From contig CAKPOI010000007.1 in the NCBI GenBank assembly GCA_934169775.1, forward strand, positions 1 to 50,953: a stretch of DNA of 50,953 nt, read 5' to 3'. Within the stretch, counting starts at the first letter, position 1, and every line of letters begins with the position of its first letter. Under the pieces are notes generated by a model. It worked only from the letters and a program-made list of their open reading frames with translations, did not search any database and was not told the origin of the DNA. The stretch is from an uncultured Clostridia bacterium (GTDB taxonomy: Bacteria > Bacillota > Clostridia > TANB77 > CAG-508). The translations under genes were made by a program, and so were the position numbers. Positions 24,580-33,251 of this stretch are shown piece by piece.

Positions 24580-25452
24580 TTAAAATAATGTTGCTCCTAT
24601 AATACCTGCATCATTTTTAAGGTTTCCAAATGTAAATACTGGTACACTTTTATCATCAGCTAATAATTTTTGTGTCTTAAATTTTTCTTCTATTTTATCT
24701 AAAAATAAGTCTTGATAATATGAAAAACTTCCGCCAAATCCTATTGCTTCAGGTAATACTATATCTATTATACTTGATAAACCTGTACAAAAATTTTGAA
24801 CATAACTATCTATTATTTCTTTTATTGATTCTTCATTTTGATGTATTTCTAAATAATCATGTACCTCTTTACCTGTCATGTTTTCTCTTTTTAAATATGC
24901 TTGTAAACTTCTTTTTAGGGCTGTTATTGATCCATATGTTTCAAAACATCCTTCTTTTCCGCATTTGCATTGCCTTCCATTTTTTTCTATAATCATATGA
25001 CCATATCCATCACGTTGTAATCTATTATTTCTATAGCTTATTGCTCCTATTCCAGTTCCTATTATCAAAAACACAGCAGTGTCATAATTTTTTAAACATC
25101 CATATACTTTTTCTGCTTTTCCGGCACAAAAGCTATCTTTATTTACTGTTACTGGAATTTTAAAATACGGTTCTAATATTTCTACAAAATTTATTCCTTC
25201 CAATTGTTTTAAATTTGGAGAAATATATAATACGTTTTCTCTCAATCTTCCTGCTATTGAAATTCCTATTTTTTCGATTTTCTCTTTTTCTATTATTTCT
25301 GATACTTCTTTTTTTATGTATTCTAATATATTTCTTCTTATTTCTGTTTTGAATTTTTCATCATAATTGTATTCTTTTTTATTTATAATTTTATCTTCCT
25401 CTACTTTTGCAATAGCTATATGACTACCACCTATATCAATTCCTATTTTCAT
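24580..25452 (-). CDS. ROK-family sugar kinase (glucokinase-like)
   Basis: A 290-residue cytoplasmic protein with no DNA-binding domain. MKIGIDIGGSHIAIAKVEED is the phosphate-1 loop, AVFLIIGTGIGAISY is the ROK signature, and a zinc-type motif reads CKCGKEGCFETYG. AIGFGGSFSYY fits the C-terminal segment. ROK kinases phosphorylate glucose, N-acetylmannosamine or related sugars; this one could feed hexose phosphate to the rhamnose operon upstream. It is separated from rfbB by a terminator and has its own AAAGGA site. Confidence 0.85.
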   Translation of the reverse strand: MKIGIDIGGSHIAIAKVEEDKIINKKEYNYDEKFKTEIRRNILEYIKKEVSEIIEKEKIEKIGISIAGRLRENVLYISPNLKQLEGINFVEILEPYFKIPVTVNKDSFCAGKAEKVYGCLKNYDTAVFLIIGTGIGAISYRNNRLQRDGYGHMIIEKNGRQCKCGKEGCFETYGSITALKRSLQAYLKRENMTGKEVHDYLEIHQNEESIKEIIDSYVQNFCTGLSSIIDIVLPEAIGFGGSFSYYQDLFLDKIEEKFKTQKLLADDKSVPVFTFGNLKNDAGIIGATLF

Positions 25453-25566
25453 ATAAATTTATTTCCTTTCTTGCTATATATTAAAAGCAAATATTAATAA
25501 CATATAATAATAGTCTTTTATAATTTAATGTTTTGCATATAAAATTTTATTTTTCTCTTTATATAC

Positions 25567-25615
25567 TAAAGAAGCGGACATTAATGTAACATAATTATTA
25601 ATGTCTGCTTCTTTA
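25567..25615 (-). terminator. Terminator at the end of the rfbDACB operon
   Basis: The 19-bp arms 25567-25585 (TAAAGAAGCGGACATTAAT) and 25597-25615 pair with a single G-T. The stem begins 18 bp beyond the rfbB stop. A T-rich minus-strand tail follows. Confidence 0.85.
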
Positions 25616-25632
25616 AAGTTTATAGAATTTCT

Positions 25633-26601
25633 TTATTTTAACCAGTCTGGATTTGCTAAATACCAATCAATCGTTTTTATTATTCCATCTTCAAATTTTG
25701 TTTTTGGTTCCCATCCTAATTGTGTTTTTATTTTAGTTGGGTCTATTGCATAACGATAATCATGTCCTTTTCTATCTTCTACATATTCGATTAAATCTTC
25801 TGATTTTCCTAAATGTTTCAATATTAATTTAACTATTTCTATATTTCTTTTTTCGTTATGTCCTCCAATATTATATCTTTCTCCAGAAATTCCATTATGG
25901 AAAACTAAATCTATTGCTTCACAATGATCTTCTACATATAACCAATCTCTTATATTTTTTCCTGTTCCATAAACTGGCAATTTTTCATTATTTAATGCTA
26001 GTTTAATCATGTGTGGAATTAATTTTTCATTGTGTTGATATGGTCCATAATTATTTGAACAATTTGTTACATTTACATTCATTTTAAAAGTTTCTTTATA
26101 TGCAAATGCTATTAAGTCTGAACTTGCTTTTGATGCAGAATATGGACTACTTGGTTTAATAGGAGATGTTTCTGTAAAGTATCCATCTTCTTTTAAAGAA
26201 CCATATACTTCATCTGTAGATATATGTACAAACTTGTTTTCGCTTCCTTCTCCCCATGTTCTTTTTGCAGCTTCTAATAATGTATGTGTTCCTATTACAT
26301 TTGTATGTGTAAATATAAATGGATTTTTTATACTATTATCTACATGTGATTCTGCTGCAAAGTGTATTACTCCATTGATATCATATTTTTTGAATAAATC
26401 TAATACGAAGTCAAAGTCACATATATCTCCTTGTACAAAAGTAATTTTATCCATTACTTTTTTTAAATTGTCCATATTTCCAGCATATGTTAATTTATCT
26501 AATACTATTACATTATAATCTGGATGTTTATTTACAAAATATTCTGCAAAGTTTGCTCCTATAAATCCTGCTGCTCCTGTTACTAATATATTTCTACTCA
26601 T
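25633..26601 (-). CDS. rfbB: dTDP-glucose 4,6-dehydratase
   Basis: A 322-residue SDR enzyme that converts dTDP-glucose to dTDP-4-keto-6-deoxyglucose, the second step of dTDP-L-rhamnose synthesis. It shows the NAD loop LVTGAAGFIGANFAEYF, the catalytic Thr in FVHISTDEVYGSL with following acidic residues, the SDR YSASKASSDLI (Tyr/Lys), and the substrate segment NYGPYQHNEKLIP. Length is normal for the family. It is last in the order D-A-C-B and lies 117 bp after rfbC, with an inverted-repeat element in the gap. Confidence 0.96.
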   Translation of the reverse strand: MSRNILVTGAAGFIGANFAEYFVNKHPDYNVIVLDKLTYAGNMDNLKKVMDKITFVQGDICDFDFVLDLFKKYDINGVIHFAAESHVDNSIKNPFIFTHTNVIGTHTLLEAAKRTWGEGSENKFVHISTDEVYGSLKEDGYFTETSPIKPSSPYSASKASSDLIAFAYKETFKMNVNVTNCSNNYGPYQHNEKLIPHMIKLALNNEKLPVYGTGKNIRDWLYVEDHCEAIDLVFHNGISGERYNIGGHNEKRNIEIVKLILKHLGKSEDLIEYVEDRKGHDYRYAIDPTKIKTQLGWEPKTKFEDGIIKTIDWYLANPDWLK

Positions 26602-26632
26602 TTCTTATCTCTTTCCTTTCTTGGTTATCAAA

Positions 26633-26730
26633 GTTGAAAAAATTTAAATTTTAACAATGGAATTTTTATTTAAAATATTTTTTGTATATAGCTCAAGTTT
26701 TAACAGCTAAAATTTTAATTATTTTTCAAC
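26633..26730. repeat. TTGAAAA inverted-repeat element, copy E
   Basis: A 98-bp element between rfbC and rfbB starting GTTGAAAAAATTTAAATTTT and ending TTTTAATTATTTTTCAAC, so the ends are imperfect inverted repeats. Its right end overlaps the last codons and stop of rfbC (26719). It belongs to the same family as copies A-D by its ends, but its middle is AT-rich and diverged. Confidence 0.65.
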
Positions 26731-27309
26731 TCTTAAATTTTTAAATAACTCTGTCTTTTTTAATTCTTCAAGTGATGGCCATTTTCCATCTTTTTCTGAA
26801 GTCAACAAATCTTCTACTGCCATATCTCCTAAAGGCCAATCAATAGCTACATCTTTGTCATTCCAAGCTAATCCACCTTCAGCTGTTGGATTATATACAT
26901 CATCACATTTATATGTAAATTCTGCTTCATCTGATAACACTAAAAATCCATGTGCAAATCCTTTTGGTATCATAAACATCTTTTTATTTTCTTCTGTTAA
27001 GACAACACCTTCCCATTTTCCATATGTTTTACTTTCTGGGCGTAAGTCAACTGCTACATCAAATACTTCTCCTTTAATACATCTTACTAATTTACTTTGT
27101 GTATTTTCCTTTTGAAAATGTAGTCCTCTTAAAACTCCTTTTCTTGATTTTGACTGATTATCTTGTACAAAGTGATAATGCAATCCTATTTCTGCAAATT
27201 CTTCTTCACTATATGTTTCCATAAAATATCCTCTGTTATCTCCAAAAACAGTTGGTTCTATTACATATACTCCTTCAATACTTGTTTCAATTTTTTTGAA
27301 TTTTCCCAT
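26719..27309 (-). CDS. rfbC: dTDP-4-dehydrorhamnose 3,5-epimerase
   Basis: A 196-residue cupin-fold epimerase, third enzyme of dTDP-L-rhamnose synthesis. Visible features are FGDNRGYFMETYSEEEFAE, HFVQDNQSKSRKGVLRGLHF (active His), GEVFDVAVDLRPESKTYGKW (the Asp partner) and PKGFAHGFLVLSDEAEF. The ATG at 27309 was chosen because AAAGGA lies 12 bases upstream; a GTG at 27333 precedes that site. The final residues VEK and stop coincide with the end of a repeat element. Confidence 0.95.
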   Translation of the reverse strand: MGKFKKIETSIEGVYVIEPTVFGDNRGYFMETYSEEEFAEIGLHYHFVQDNQSKSRKGVLRGLHFQKENTQSKLVRCIKGEVFDVAVDLRPESKTYGKWEGVVLTEENKKMFMIPKGFAHGFLVLSDEAEFTYKCDDVYNPTAEGGLAWNDKDVAIDWPLGDMAVEDLLTSEKDGKWPSLEELKKTELFKNLRVEK

Positions 27310-27435
27310 TTGATTCGCTTTCCTTTCTCTCACTTCTTTATATTAAAAAAATTTTATAAACTTTTTCAAATGCAACTTCATTTTTTAATAAAATATAAAT
27401 ATGATTTTTATATACACATAAATTACTAGATTTTT

Positions 27436-28308
27436 CTATTTTATTAATGCCTTTAAATATTTTCCATAATCTGTTTTCATATATTTATCAGCTAATTCTG
27501 ATAATTGTTCTGCTGTTATCCATTTATTTTGATAAGCTATTTCTTCTGGGCAACACACTTGTAGTCCTTGTCTTTTTTCTATTGTTTGTACAAAGCTTGC
27601 TGTTTCTAGTAATGCATCATGTGTTCCTGTATCAAACCAAGTCATTCCTCTTCCAAATGTTTCAACATATAATTTATTCATTTTCATGTATTCTTCATTT
27701 ACTGTTGTTATTTCTAATTCTCCTCTTGCTGATGGTTTTACATTTTTAGCTATTTCTATTACATCATTTGTATAAAAGTATAATCCTGGCACTGCATATT
27801 CTGATTTTGGATTTTCTGGTTTTTCCTCTATTGAAATTGCTTTTCCATTTTCATCTATTTCTACAACTCCATATGCTCTTGGATCTTTTACTTTATATCC
27901 AAATATTGTTGATTCATTTTCTCTTTCATTTGCTCTTTTTAACATTTCTGATAAGTGAGAACCATAGAACATGTTGTCTCCTAATATCATTGCTACATTA
28001 TCTTGTCCTATAAAAGCTTCTCCTATTATAAAAGCTTCTGCTAACCCATTTGGTTTTTCTTGAATTTTATATTCAAATTTCATTCCCCATTGTGAACCAT
28101 CACCTAATAAAGTTTTAAATGTTTCATTATCTCTTGGTGTTGTTATTATTAGTACTTCTCTAATTCCTGCTTCCATTAATACTGATAATGGATAATATAT
28201 CATTGGTTTGTCATATACTGGCATTATTTGTTTTGATATTGCATGTGTTAGTGGATATAGTCTTGTTCCACTTCCCCCTGCTAATATTATTCCTTTTCTG
28301 TTTTTCAT
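27436..28308 (-). CDS. rfbA: Glucose-1-phosphate thymidylyltransferase
   Basis: A 290-residue enzyme making dTDP-glucose from dTTP and glucose-1-phosphate, the first step of the rhamnose pathway. KGIILAGGSGTRLYPLTHAI is the nucleotide loop, QIMPVYDKPMIYYPLSVLM follows, and VAMILGDNMFYGSHL carries the metal Asp. EKPENPKSEYAVPGLYFYTN is a family hallmark. The ATG at 28308 is used because AAAGGA abuts the ATG at 28320, leaving usable spacing only to the second ATG. It follows rfbD after a gap that contains a hairpin. Confidence 0.96.
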   Translation of the reverse strand: MKNRKGIILAGGSGTRLYPLTHAISKQIMPVYDKPMIYYPLSVLMEAGIREVLIITTPRDNETFKTLLGDGSQWGMKFEYKIQEKPNGLAEAFIIGEAFIGQDNVAMILGDNMFYGSHLSEMLKRANERENESTIFGYKVKDPRAYGVVEIDENGKAISIEEKPENPKSEYAVPGLYFYTNDVIEIAKNVKPSARGELEITTVNEEYMKMNKLYVETFGRGMTWFDTGTHDALLETASFVQTIEKRQGLQVCCPEEIAYQNKWITAEQLSELADKYMKTDYGKYLKALIK

Positions 28309-28372
28309 TAAAAAGTTCATTCCTTTCTCGTTTTTATTTTTACATAGTCGTATTTAACTTTTTTATATTAGC

Positions 28373-28419
28373 AAAAAGGCAGGCATATGGAGTTGTAGGC
28401 TTCTCCATCTCTACCTTTT
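28373..28419 (-). terminator. Hairpin between rfbD and rfbA (attenuator or partial terminator)
   Basis: On the minus strand, AAAAGGTAGAGATGGAG pairs imperfectly with CTCCATATGCCTGCCTTTTT and ends in T5. It sits within the 181-bp gap inside the rhamnose operon, so it could lower downstream expression or mark a processing site rather than end the transcript. Confidence 0.5.
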
Positions 28420-28489
28420 ATATATAATAGCTATTATTAAACTTCTTTACAAGGATTACAATGCGCTTAATAACAGTTATTAACTAAAT

Positions 28490-29335
28490 TTAGTGTAATT
28501 CTATTTCTAAATAACGCTTTAATCCATCTTCCCAAGTAGGTACTGTAACCCCTTGTTCTAATAGTTTCTGCTTATTTAATTTAGAATTCTTTGGTCTTTT
28601 AGCTGGTCTTATAAATTCTTCTGATGTTACTGGTTTTACATTGCATTTTATATCAGCTAATTCAAATATTTTTTTAGTAAAATCATACCATGTTGTAAAT
28701 CCTTGATTTGTTGAATGATATAATCCATATGGTATTTTTTTCTCTATTGCTTCTGCTATAATATTGGCTAAATCCTCTGCATATGTTGGACTTCCATGTT
28801 GATCTGCTACTACTGATATTTCATCTTTTTCATTTCCTAATTTTAACATAGTTCTTACAAAGTTATTTCCATCTCCATATAACCATGCTGTTCTAAATAT
28901 ATAATATTTGTCTGTATTTGCCTTTACTTGTTCTTCTCCATGCAACTTTGTTTTTCCATATACTGTGACTGGTCCTACTTCATCTGTTTCTACATATGAT
29001 TTTGCTACATCTAAATCTCCATTAAATACATAATCTGTACTAATATGAACTAGTGTTGCATCAACAGCCTTTGCTGCTTTTGCCAAATTTGCTGGTCCAT
29101 TTGCATTTATCTTTTCTGCTAAATCATATACTTCTTCTGCTTTATCTACTGCTGTAAATGCTGCACAATTTACTATATATTCTGGCTTATTTTCTTTTAC
29201 AAAATTCATTACCGCTTCTTCATTTGTTATATCTAGATCTGCTACATCTGTGCATATTAATACATTTCCTTCTTTTAATCTGGCTCTTACTGATTTTGCA
29301 AGCATTCCATTTGCACCTGTTATTAATATTTTCAT
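28490..29335 (-). CDS. rfbD: dTDP-4-dehydrorhamnose reductase
   Basis: A 281-residue SDR-like reductase, last step of dTDP-L-rhamnose synthesis. It has MKILITGANGMLAKSV (NADPH loop), the TLVHISTDYVFNGD catalytic Thr region, VTVYGKTKLHGEEQV (Tyr/Lys pair) and YHSTNQGFTTWYDF near the C-terminus. The ATG at 29335 fits the GAGAGGA site; a GTG at 29344 lies too close to it. It is the first gene of the operon with a sigma-A promoter at 29390-29418. Confidence 0.95.
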   Translation of the reverse strand: MKILITGANGMLAKSVRARLKEGNVLICTDVADLDITNEEAVMNFVKENKPEYIVNCAAFTAVDKAEEVYDLAEKINANGPANLAKAAKAVDATLVHISTDYVFNGDLDVAKSYVETDEVGPVTVYGKTKLHGEEQVKANTDKYYIFRTAWLYGDGNNFVRTMLKLGNEKDEISVVADQHGSPTYAEDLANIIAEAIEKKIPYGLYHSTNQGFTTWYDFTKKIFELADIKCNVKPVTSEEFIRPAKRPKNSKLNKQKLLEQGVTVPTWEDGLKRYLEIELH

Positions 29336-29389
29336 TATTTTCACTTTCCTCTCTTATAACAATTTATTTCTCTTATTTTCTCCTTGCCT

Positions 29390-29418
29390 ATCATATCATT
29401 ATTTTAAAAAAAGTACAA
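29390..29418 (-). promoter_or_regulatory. Sigma-A promoter of the rfbDACB operon
   Basis: On the minus strand, -35 TTGTAC (29418-29413), a 17-bp spacer, and -10 TATGAT (29395-29390). It is 55 bp upstream of the rfbD ATG. The -35 lies inside the stem of a terminator-like hairpin (29408-29438). Confidence 0.75.
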
Positions 29419-29438
29419 GGTTTTTTCTTGTACTTTTT
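29408..29438. terminator. Hairpin overlapping the rfb promoter
   Basis: AAAAAGTACAAG (29408-29419) and CTTGTACTTTTT (29427-29438) form a perfect 12-bp stem with a 7-base loop, followed by T residues on the minus strand. It would stop transcripts arriving from the lysozyme gene just as rfb transcription begins, and the right arm overlaps the -35 element. Confidence 0.7.
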
Positions 29439-29457
29439 AAAAAAATCACTATTATAA

Positions 29458-29663
29458 CTAAAGTGCATATAATATATCTGGTAAAATAATTTTCGAATGT
29501 GATTGGAACAATCTTAGAATTTCTTAAATAAAATAATGGAATAGCTTCACGTCGAGCAAAGCGAGGACTAAGATGAAGGATTACATTATTTTATTTTAGA
29601 AATTCTTAGTTTGTGTATTGAACCGAGAAAATTATAAAACCAGAGATATTATATGCACTTTAG
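29458..29663. repeat. Long imperfect inverted repeat, about 206 bp (MITE-like)
   Basis: The outer 80 bases of each side are imperfect reverse complements: CTAAAGTGCATATAATAT at 29458 matches ATATTATATGCACTTTAG ending at 29663, and AGAATTTCTTAAATAAAATA matches the segment near 29585-29605. The middle holds a GC-richer hairpin (CTTCACGTCGAGCAAAGC ... ATGAAG). It contains no gene. A folded RNA or a small non-autonomous mobile element both fit. Confidence 0.75.
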
Positions 29664-29750
29664 TTTAAAGTATTTTAATATTTAGCTTAAAATATTTTTA
29701 ATATTTAGTTTAAAATATTTTAATATTTAGTTTAAAATATTTTTAATATT
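29661..29750. repeat. AT-rich tandem repeat, four 22/23-bp units
   Basis: Units TAGTTTAAAGTATTTTAATA+TT (22), TAGCTTAAAATATTTTTAAT+ATT (23), then a 22 and a 23 again, at 29661, 29683, 29706 and 29728. The alternation means it can be read as two 45-bp repeats. It abuts the long inverted repeat and runs into the last codons and stop of the GH25 gene. Confidence 0.85.
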
Positions 29751-32151
29751 TTTTATATGAGATATTAAAATCAACATTGCCACTTATACCATCAATTTTA
29801 CCAGTTGAAGTATATTGCCATATATCATGGTTACCAGCAAACTCATATTTAGAAGCAGGAACTGTACCATTATTAGCACCATAACTTGCTACCCAAATAT
29901 CATAACTACTAGGAATTTGTGCTAAATCAATTTGATTCATAAGCCAATATTTTGAAGAATATATACCTACTTTATATCCAGCATTTTGAATTATTTCTCC
30001 AAACGCTTTGCAAATATTAGTCTTGTCTTGTTTACTCAATGAAGTTTGAGTATTATCTTCTATATCAAAGAAAATTGGTAATTCAAAAGTTTTACCTGTT
30101 TTCTTTAAATAGCTCACTAACTCATTAGCTTCAGTTTTCGCTCTTTCTACATTTGTAGCATATGAATATAAATATGTTCCAAAAGGAATATTTCTCTTTT
30201 TAGCTTCACTATAGTTTCTTTCAAATTGACTATCCAGCTGAAATGCTTTTTTACTTTCCCAATATTCTCCAGATTTTGCTATCATAAAATCTATTTTTTT
30301 GCTTGCAGTTAATTTATCAAAATTGATTGTTCCTTGCCATCTTGATACATCAATTCCAAAATATTTATTATGATAGATTTGAATTGTCTTTTCTGCTGAA
30401 GCTATTATATCTCCCAAATTTGAAAAGCTTGTAACCTTTATAATATGTTTTCCCTCACTCAAATTTGCTACATTTACTGTTGCTAGAAATCCTGGTGTAG
30501 CATTTTTAGCTGCTCCACCATATCCTTTTATTGCATTTAATACATCTTGTCTTTCTTGTCTTGTTATTTTTGTAGACATTTGTTTATTATCTATATAAAT
30601 TTTCACTGTAGAATTTTTGTTTTCAGATAATTCCCAGCCTTGTACTTTAATAGTACTTGTATTAACCATTGTTACCATTGGTTCATCTATATTTACTAAG
30701 CCATCATATTTATGTACTACTATGTTTCTACTTTGTTGTTTCAATATTTCTCCTGTTTTACTTGAAATTACTCTTACTGTAATTGTGTTATTTCCGTCTT
30801 TTAAATTTTCTGTACTAATACTAGTTTTATATCCAGGTGTAGCATTTTTAGCTGCTCCACCATATCCAGTTATTGCTTTTAATACATCAGCTCGTACTTG
30901 TCTTTCAGGAGAATATGTTTTGTCACCTACTATAATTTCCACTTTTGCATTTTTATCTTCTGTTAATGTCCACCCCTGTACTTCTATATTTGACTTTACT
31001 TTTTGATTATTTACAGGTGTATCAAATTGTAATATACTATCATATTTATGTATATTTATTTTCCTTGTTTCTTGACTTAAAACTTGTCCTAATTCAGAAA
31101 CTACTCTAGTTGTAACATTATATGTACCATCTTTTATTCCTGTAGTATCTATATCCACTATATATCCTGGTTTAGAATTAGTACTTGAACCACCATATCC
31201 TTTTATTGCATTTAATACATCTGGTCTTACTTGTCTTTGAGTCTGATATGTTGTTCCATTAAGTACAACTTCTACTTTATTTTTTGAATCTTCTGATAAA
31301 GTCCAGCCTTGTACATGTAATGAAGTTTTTACTGATTGATTTATTACAGGATAATCAGATTGTAATAATGTTTCTGGACTTTTAATATTAAAATTAACTT
31401 CTTTAGTTTGAAGTAATTCCCCAGATTGAGAATATGCTTTTATACTAAATTTATGAGTTCCTGGTTTTAAGTTAGAAATATTTATGTTTGCATTAAATCC
31501 TGGTGTTGTGTTTGTATTTTTTCCTCCATATCCAGTTATTGCATTTAATACATCTGGTCTTTGAATACGTTGTATTTGCTCAGAAATTTTATTATTATCT
31601 ATATATGCTTCTATTTTAGCATCTTTACTACTTGATAATACCCAACCTGTTGCATTTAAATTTTTGTATTCTTTACGCGATGTATTTGGATTATCTATCC
31701 AAATTATAGTATCATATATTCCAACTCTTATTATAATATTTTTTTCAGCCAATACACTTGCATGATCCTTTTTTACAGATCTTATTTTTAGTGTATGACT
31801 ACCATTTGAAATATTTGTCAAATCTATAATTGCTTTAAATCCAGGTTTTTCATTTGTGCTTATGCTTCCATATCCTCTTATAGAATTCAATACATCAGGT
31901 CTGACTTGACGTGTGATTGTTGTATAGATTCTAGTATTGTCTAGAAATATTTGTGTTTCTGCACCTGCATATTCTGTCATTATCCAACCTTGTATTTCAA
32001 ATTTTCCTTTTTCCATACTTTGATTTTCTGTAGGTGTATCCACCCAAATTAGAGTATTTGTTCCATTTGCTGCTTTAATATTTGTAACATTTGCAATAGC
32101 TAAAAATATTACTATAACAAGCATTGTAATTTTTAATAGATTTTTTCTCAT
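29743..32151 (-). CDS. Secreted GH25 lysozyme with five N-terminal repeat domains
   Basis: About 802 residues from ATG 32151 (AGGAAGGA upstream; an in-frame start 14 codons earlier lacks a site). A signal peptide ends near NIKAANG. Five repeats of about 110 residues follow, each with a QGW-like strand and the motif RPDVLNAIxGYGGxxxNxxP then GF/Y. The last 205 residues are GH25: YFGIDVSRWQGTINFDKL, ELPIFFDIEDNTQTS (catalytic Asp/Glu region) and DIWQYTSTGKIDGISGNVD. It should cleave the beta-1,4 bond of peptidoglycan outside the cell. The repeats probably bind cell-wall polymer, and one copy also occurs in the M14 peptidase at 46730-48121. Confidence 0.9.
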   Translation of the reverse strand: MRKNLLKITMLVIVIFLAIANVTNIKAANGTNTLIWVDTPTENQSMEKGKFEIQGWIMTEYAGAETQIFLDNTRIYTTITRQVRPDVLNSIRGYGSISTNEKPGFKAIIDLTNISNGSHTLKIRSVKKDHASVLAEKNIIIRVGIYDTIIWIDNPNTSRKEYKNLNATGWVLSSSKDAKIEAYIDNNKISEQIQRIQRPDVLNAITGYGGKNTNTTPGFNANINISNLKPGTHKFSIKAYSQSGELLQTKEVNFNIKSPETLLQSDYPVINQSVKTSLHVQGWTLSEDSKNKVEVVLNGTTYQTQRQVRPDVLNAIKGYGGSSTNSKPGYIVDIDTTGIKDGTYNVTTRVVSELGQVLSQETRKINIHKYDSILQFDTPVNNQKVKSNIEVQGWTLTEDKNAKVEIIVGDKTYSPERQVRADVLKAITGYGGAAKNATPGYKTSISTENLKDGNNTITVRVISSKTGEILKQQSRNIVVHKYDGLVNIDEPMVTMVNTSTIKVQGWELSENKNSTVKIYIDNKQMSTKITRQERQDVLNAIKGYGGAAKNATPGFLATVNVANLSEGKHIIKVTSFSNLGDIIASAEKTIQIYHNKYFGIDVSRWQGTINFDKLTASKKIDFMIAKSGEYWESKKAFQLDSQFERNYSEAKKRNIPFGTYLYSYATNVERAKTEANELVSYLKKTGKTFELPIFFDIEDNTQTSLSKQDKTNICKAFGEIIQNAGYKVGIYSSKYWLMNQIDLAQIPSSYDIWVASYGANNGTVPASKYEFAGNHDIWQYTSTGKIDGISGNVDFNISYKKY

Positions 32152-32199
32152 GTTTGTATCTTCATTCCTTCCTAAAGATTTTTGTATGCACACAAAATA

Positions 32200-32238
32200 C
32201 GGACATTTTAAAGTATTATATAAATTTTAAATGTCCGC
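32200..32238 (-). terminator. Terminator at the end of the large polysaccharide locus
   Basis: CGGACATTTTAAA (from 32200) and TTTTAAATGTCCG (to 32238) form a stem with one mismatch around an AT loop, 71 bp beyond the stop of the last GT2 gene and 49 bp before the lysozyme start. Confidence 0.65.
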
Positions 32239-32308
32239 CTTTATATATTAATTATATCAAAAATTATTTGTAGTATCAAAAGTAATTTTTTCCAATTCAT
32301 TCTAATAA

Positions 32309-33247
32309 TTATTTGTCAGTATTAATTTCTTTATCTATTATATATTGTGGACGTTTTTTAGTTTCATCATATATTCTACCAACATATTCTGACATTATCC
32401 AAATTGATAGTAATTGTACCCCTGCAAAAAATGTAATTGCAACCATCAAAGAAGTCCATCCTGATGATAAGTTATTTAATTTAAATGCAAATGAAATTAG
32501 TGCATATATTAAAATCATAAATGAAACTACTATTGATAAAATTCCAAGTGCACCTACTAATTTTAATGGTTTTGTTGAAAAGCCAATTATACCATCTGAT
32601 GCCAATTTTAACATCTTTTTTAATGGATATTTAGTAGTTCCTGCAAACCTTTCTTTTCTCTCATATTCATAAGGTATTTGCTTATATCCTACCCAACTAA
32701 ACAATCCTCTTAAAAATTTATTGTGTTCAGGCAAAGAGTTAATTGTATCTACAACTTTCCTGTCAACAAGTCTAAAATCCCCTGTATCTTTTGGTATTTC
32801 TACATCTGATAAAGCATTTAAAGTTTTATAAAACATTTTAGCAGTAAATAATTTAAAATGTGATTCGCCTTCTCTTGTTTTTCTTTTACCATAAATAACT
32901 TCATTTCCATCTTCCCATAATTTTAACATTTCTGGAATTAATTCTGGAGGATCTTGCAAATCTGCATCAATAATTACTATTGCATCACCTACTACTTTTT
33001 TTAATCCTGCTGTTACTGCTGCTTGATGTCCAAAATTTCTAGAAAATGAAATAACTTTTACATTATTATCTTTTTTTGCTATTTCTTCCAATATTGGTAA
33101 AGTTTTATCCTTACTTCCATCATTTACAAATATCAATTCATGTTCATAATTTTTTAGATCTCCTAGGACTTTTTTCATTCTTGTATAACATTCATTTGCT
33201 ACTTCTTCCTCATAATACATAGGAATAACTACAGAAACCTTTTTCAT
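32309..33247 (-). CDS. GtrB-like polyprenyl-phosphate glycosyltransferase (GT2)
   Basis: 312 residues. The GT-A domain is VSVVIPMYYEEEVANECYTR, LIFVNDGSKDKTLPIL and AIVIIDADLQDPPELIPEML (DxD motif). Two C-terminal membrane helices (about 230-300) are typical of GtrB/DPM1-type enzymes that load a sugar onto undecaprenyl phosphate. It is the third gene of a gtrA/GT-C/gtrB set (34832-35260, 33252-34832, this one) separated by 0-4 bp. Last gene before the locus terminator. Confidence 0.9.
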   Translation of the reverse strand: MKKVSVVIPMYYEEEVANECYTRMKKVLGDLKNYEHELIFVNDGSKDKTLPILEEIAKKDNNVKVISFSRNFGHQAAVTAGLKKVVGDAIVIIDADLQDPPELIPEMLKLWEDGNEVIYGKRKTREGESHFKLFTAKMFYKTLNALSDVEIPKDTGDFRLVDRKVVDTINSLPEHNKFLRGLFSWVGYKQIPYEYERKERFAGTTKYPLKKMLKLASDGIIGFSTKPLKLVGALGILSIVVSFMILIYALISFAFKLNNLSSGWTSLMVAITFFAGVQLLSIWIMSEYVGRIYDETKKRPQYIIDKEINTDK

Positions 33248-33251
33248 TTTT

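Noticed and set aside
29661..29750. Possible CRISPR array
   Set aside because: The 22/23-bp units are directly adjacent with no unique spacers, and no cas genes are present.
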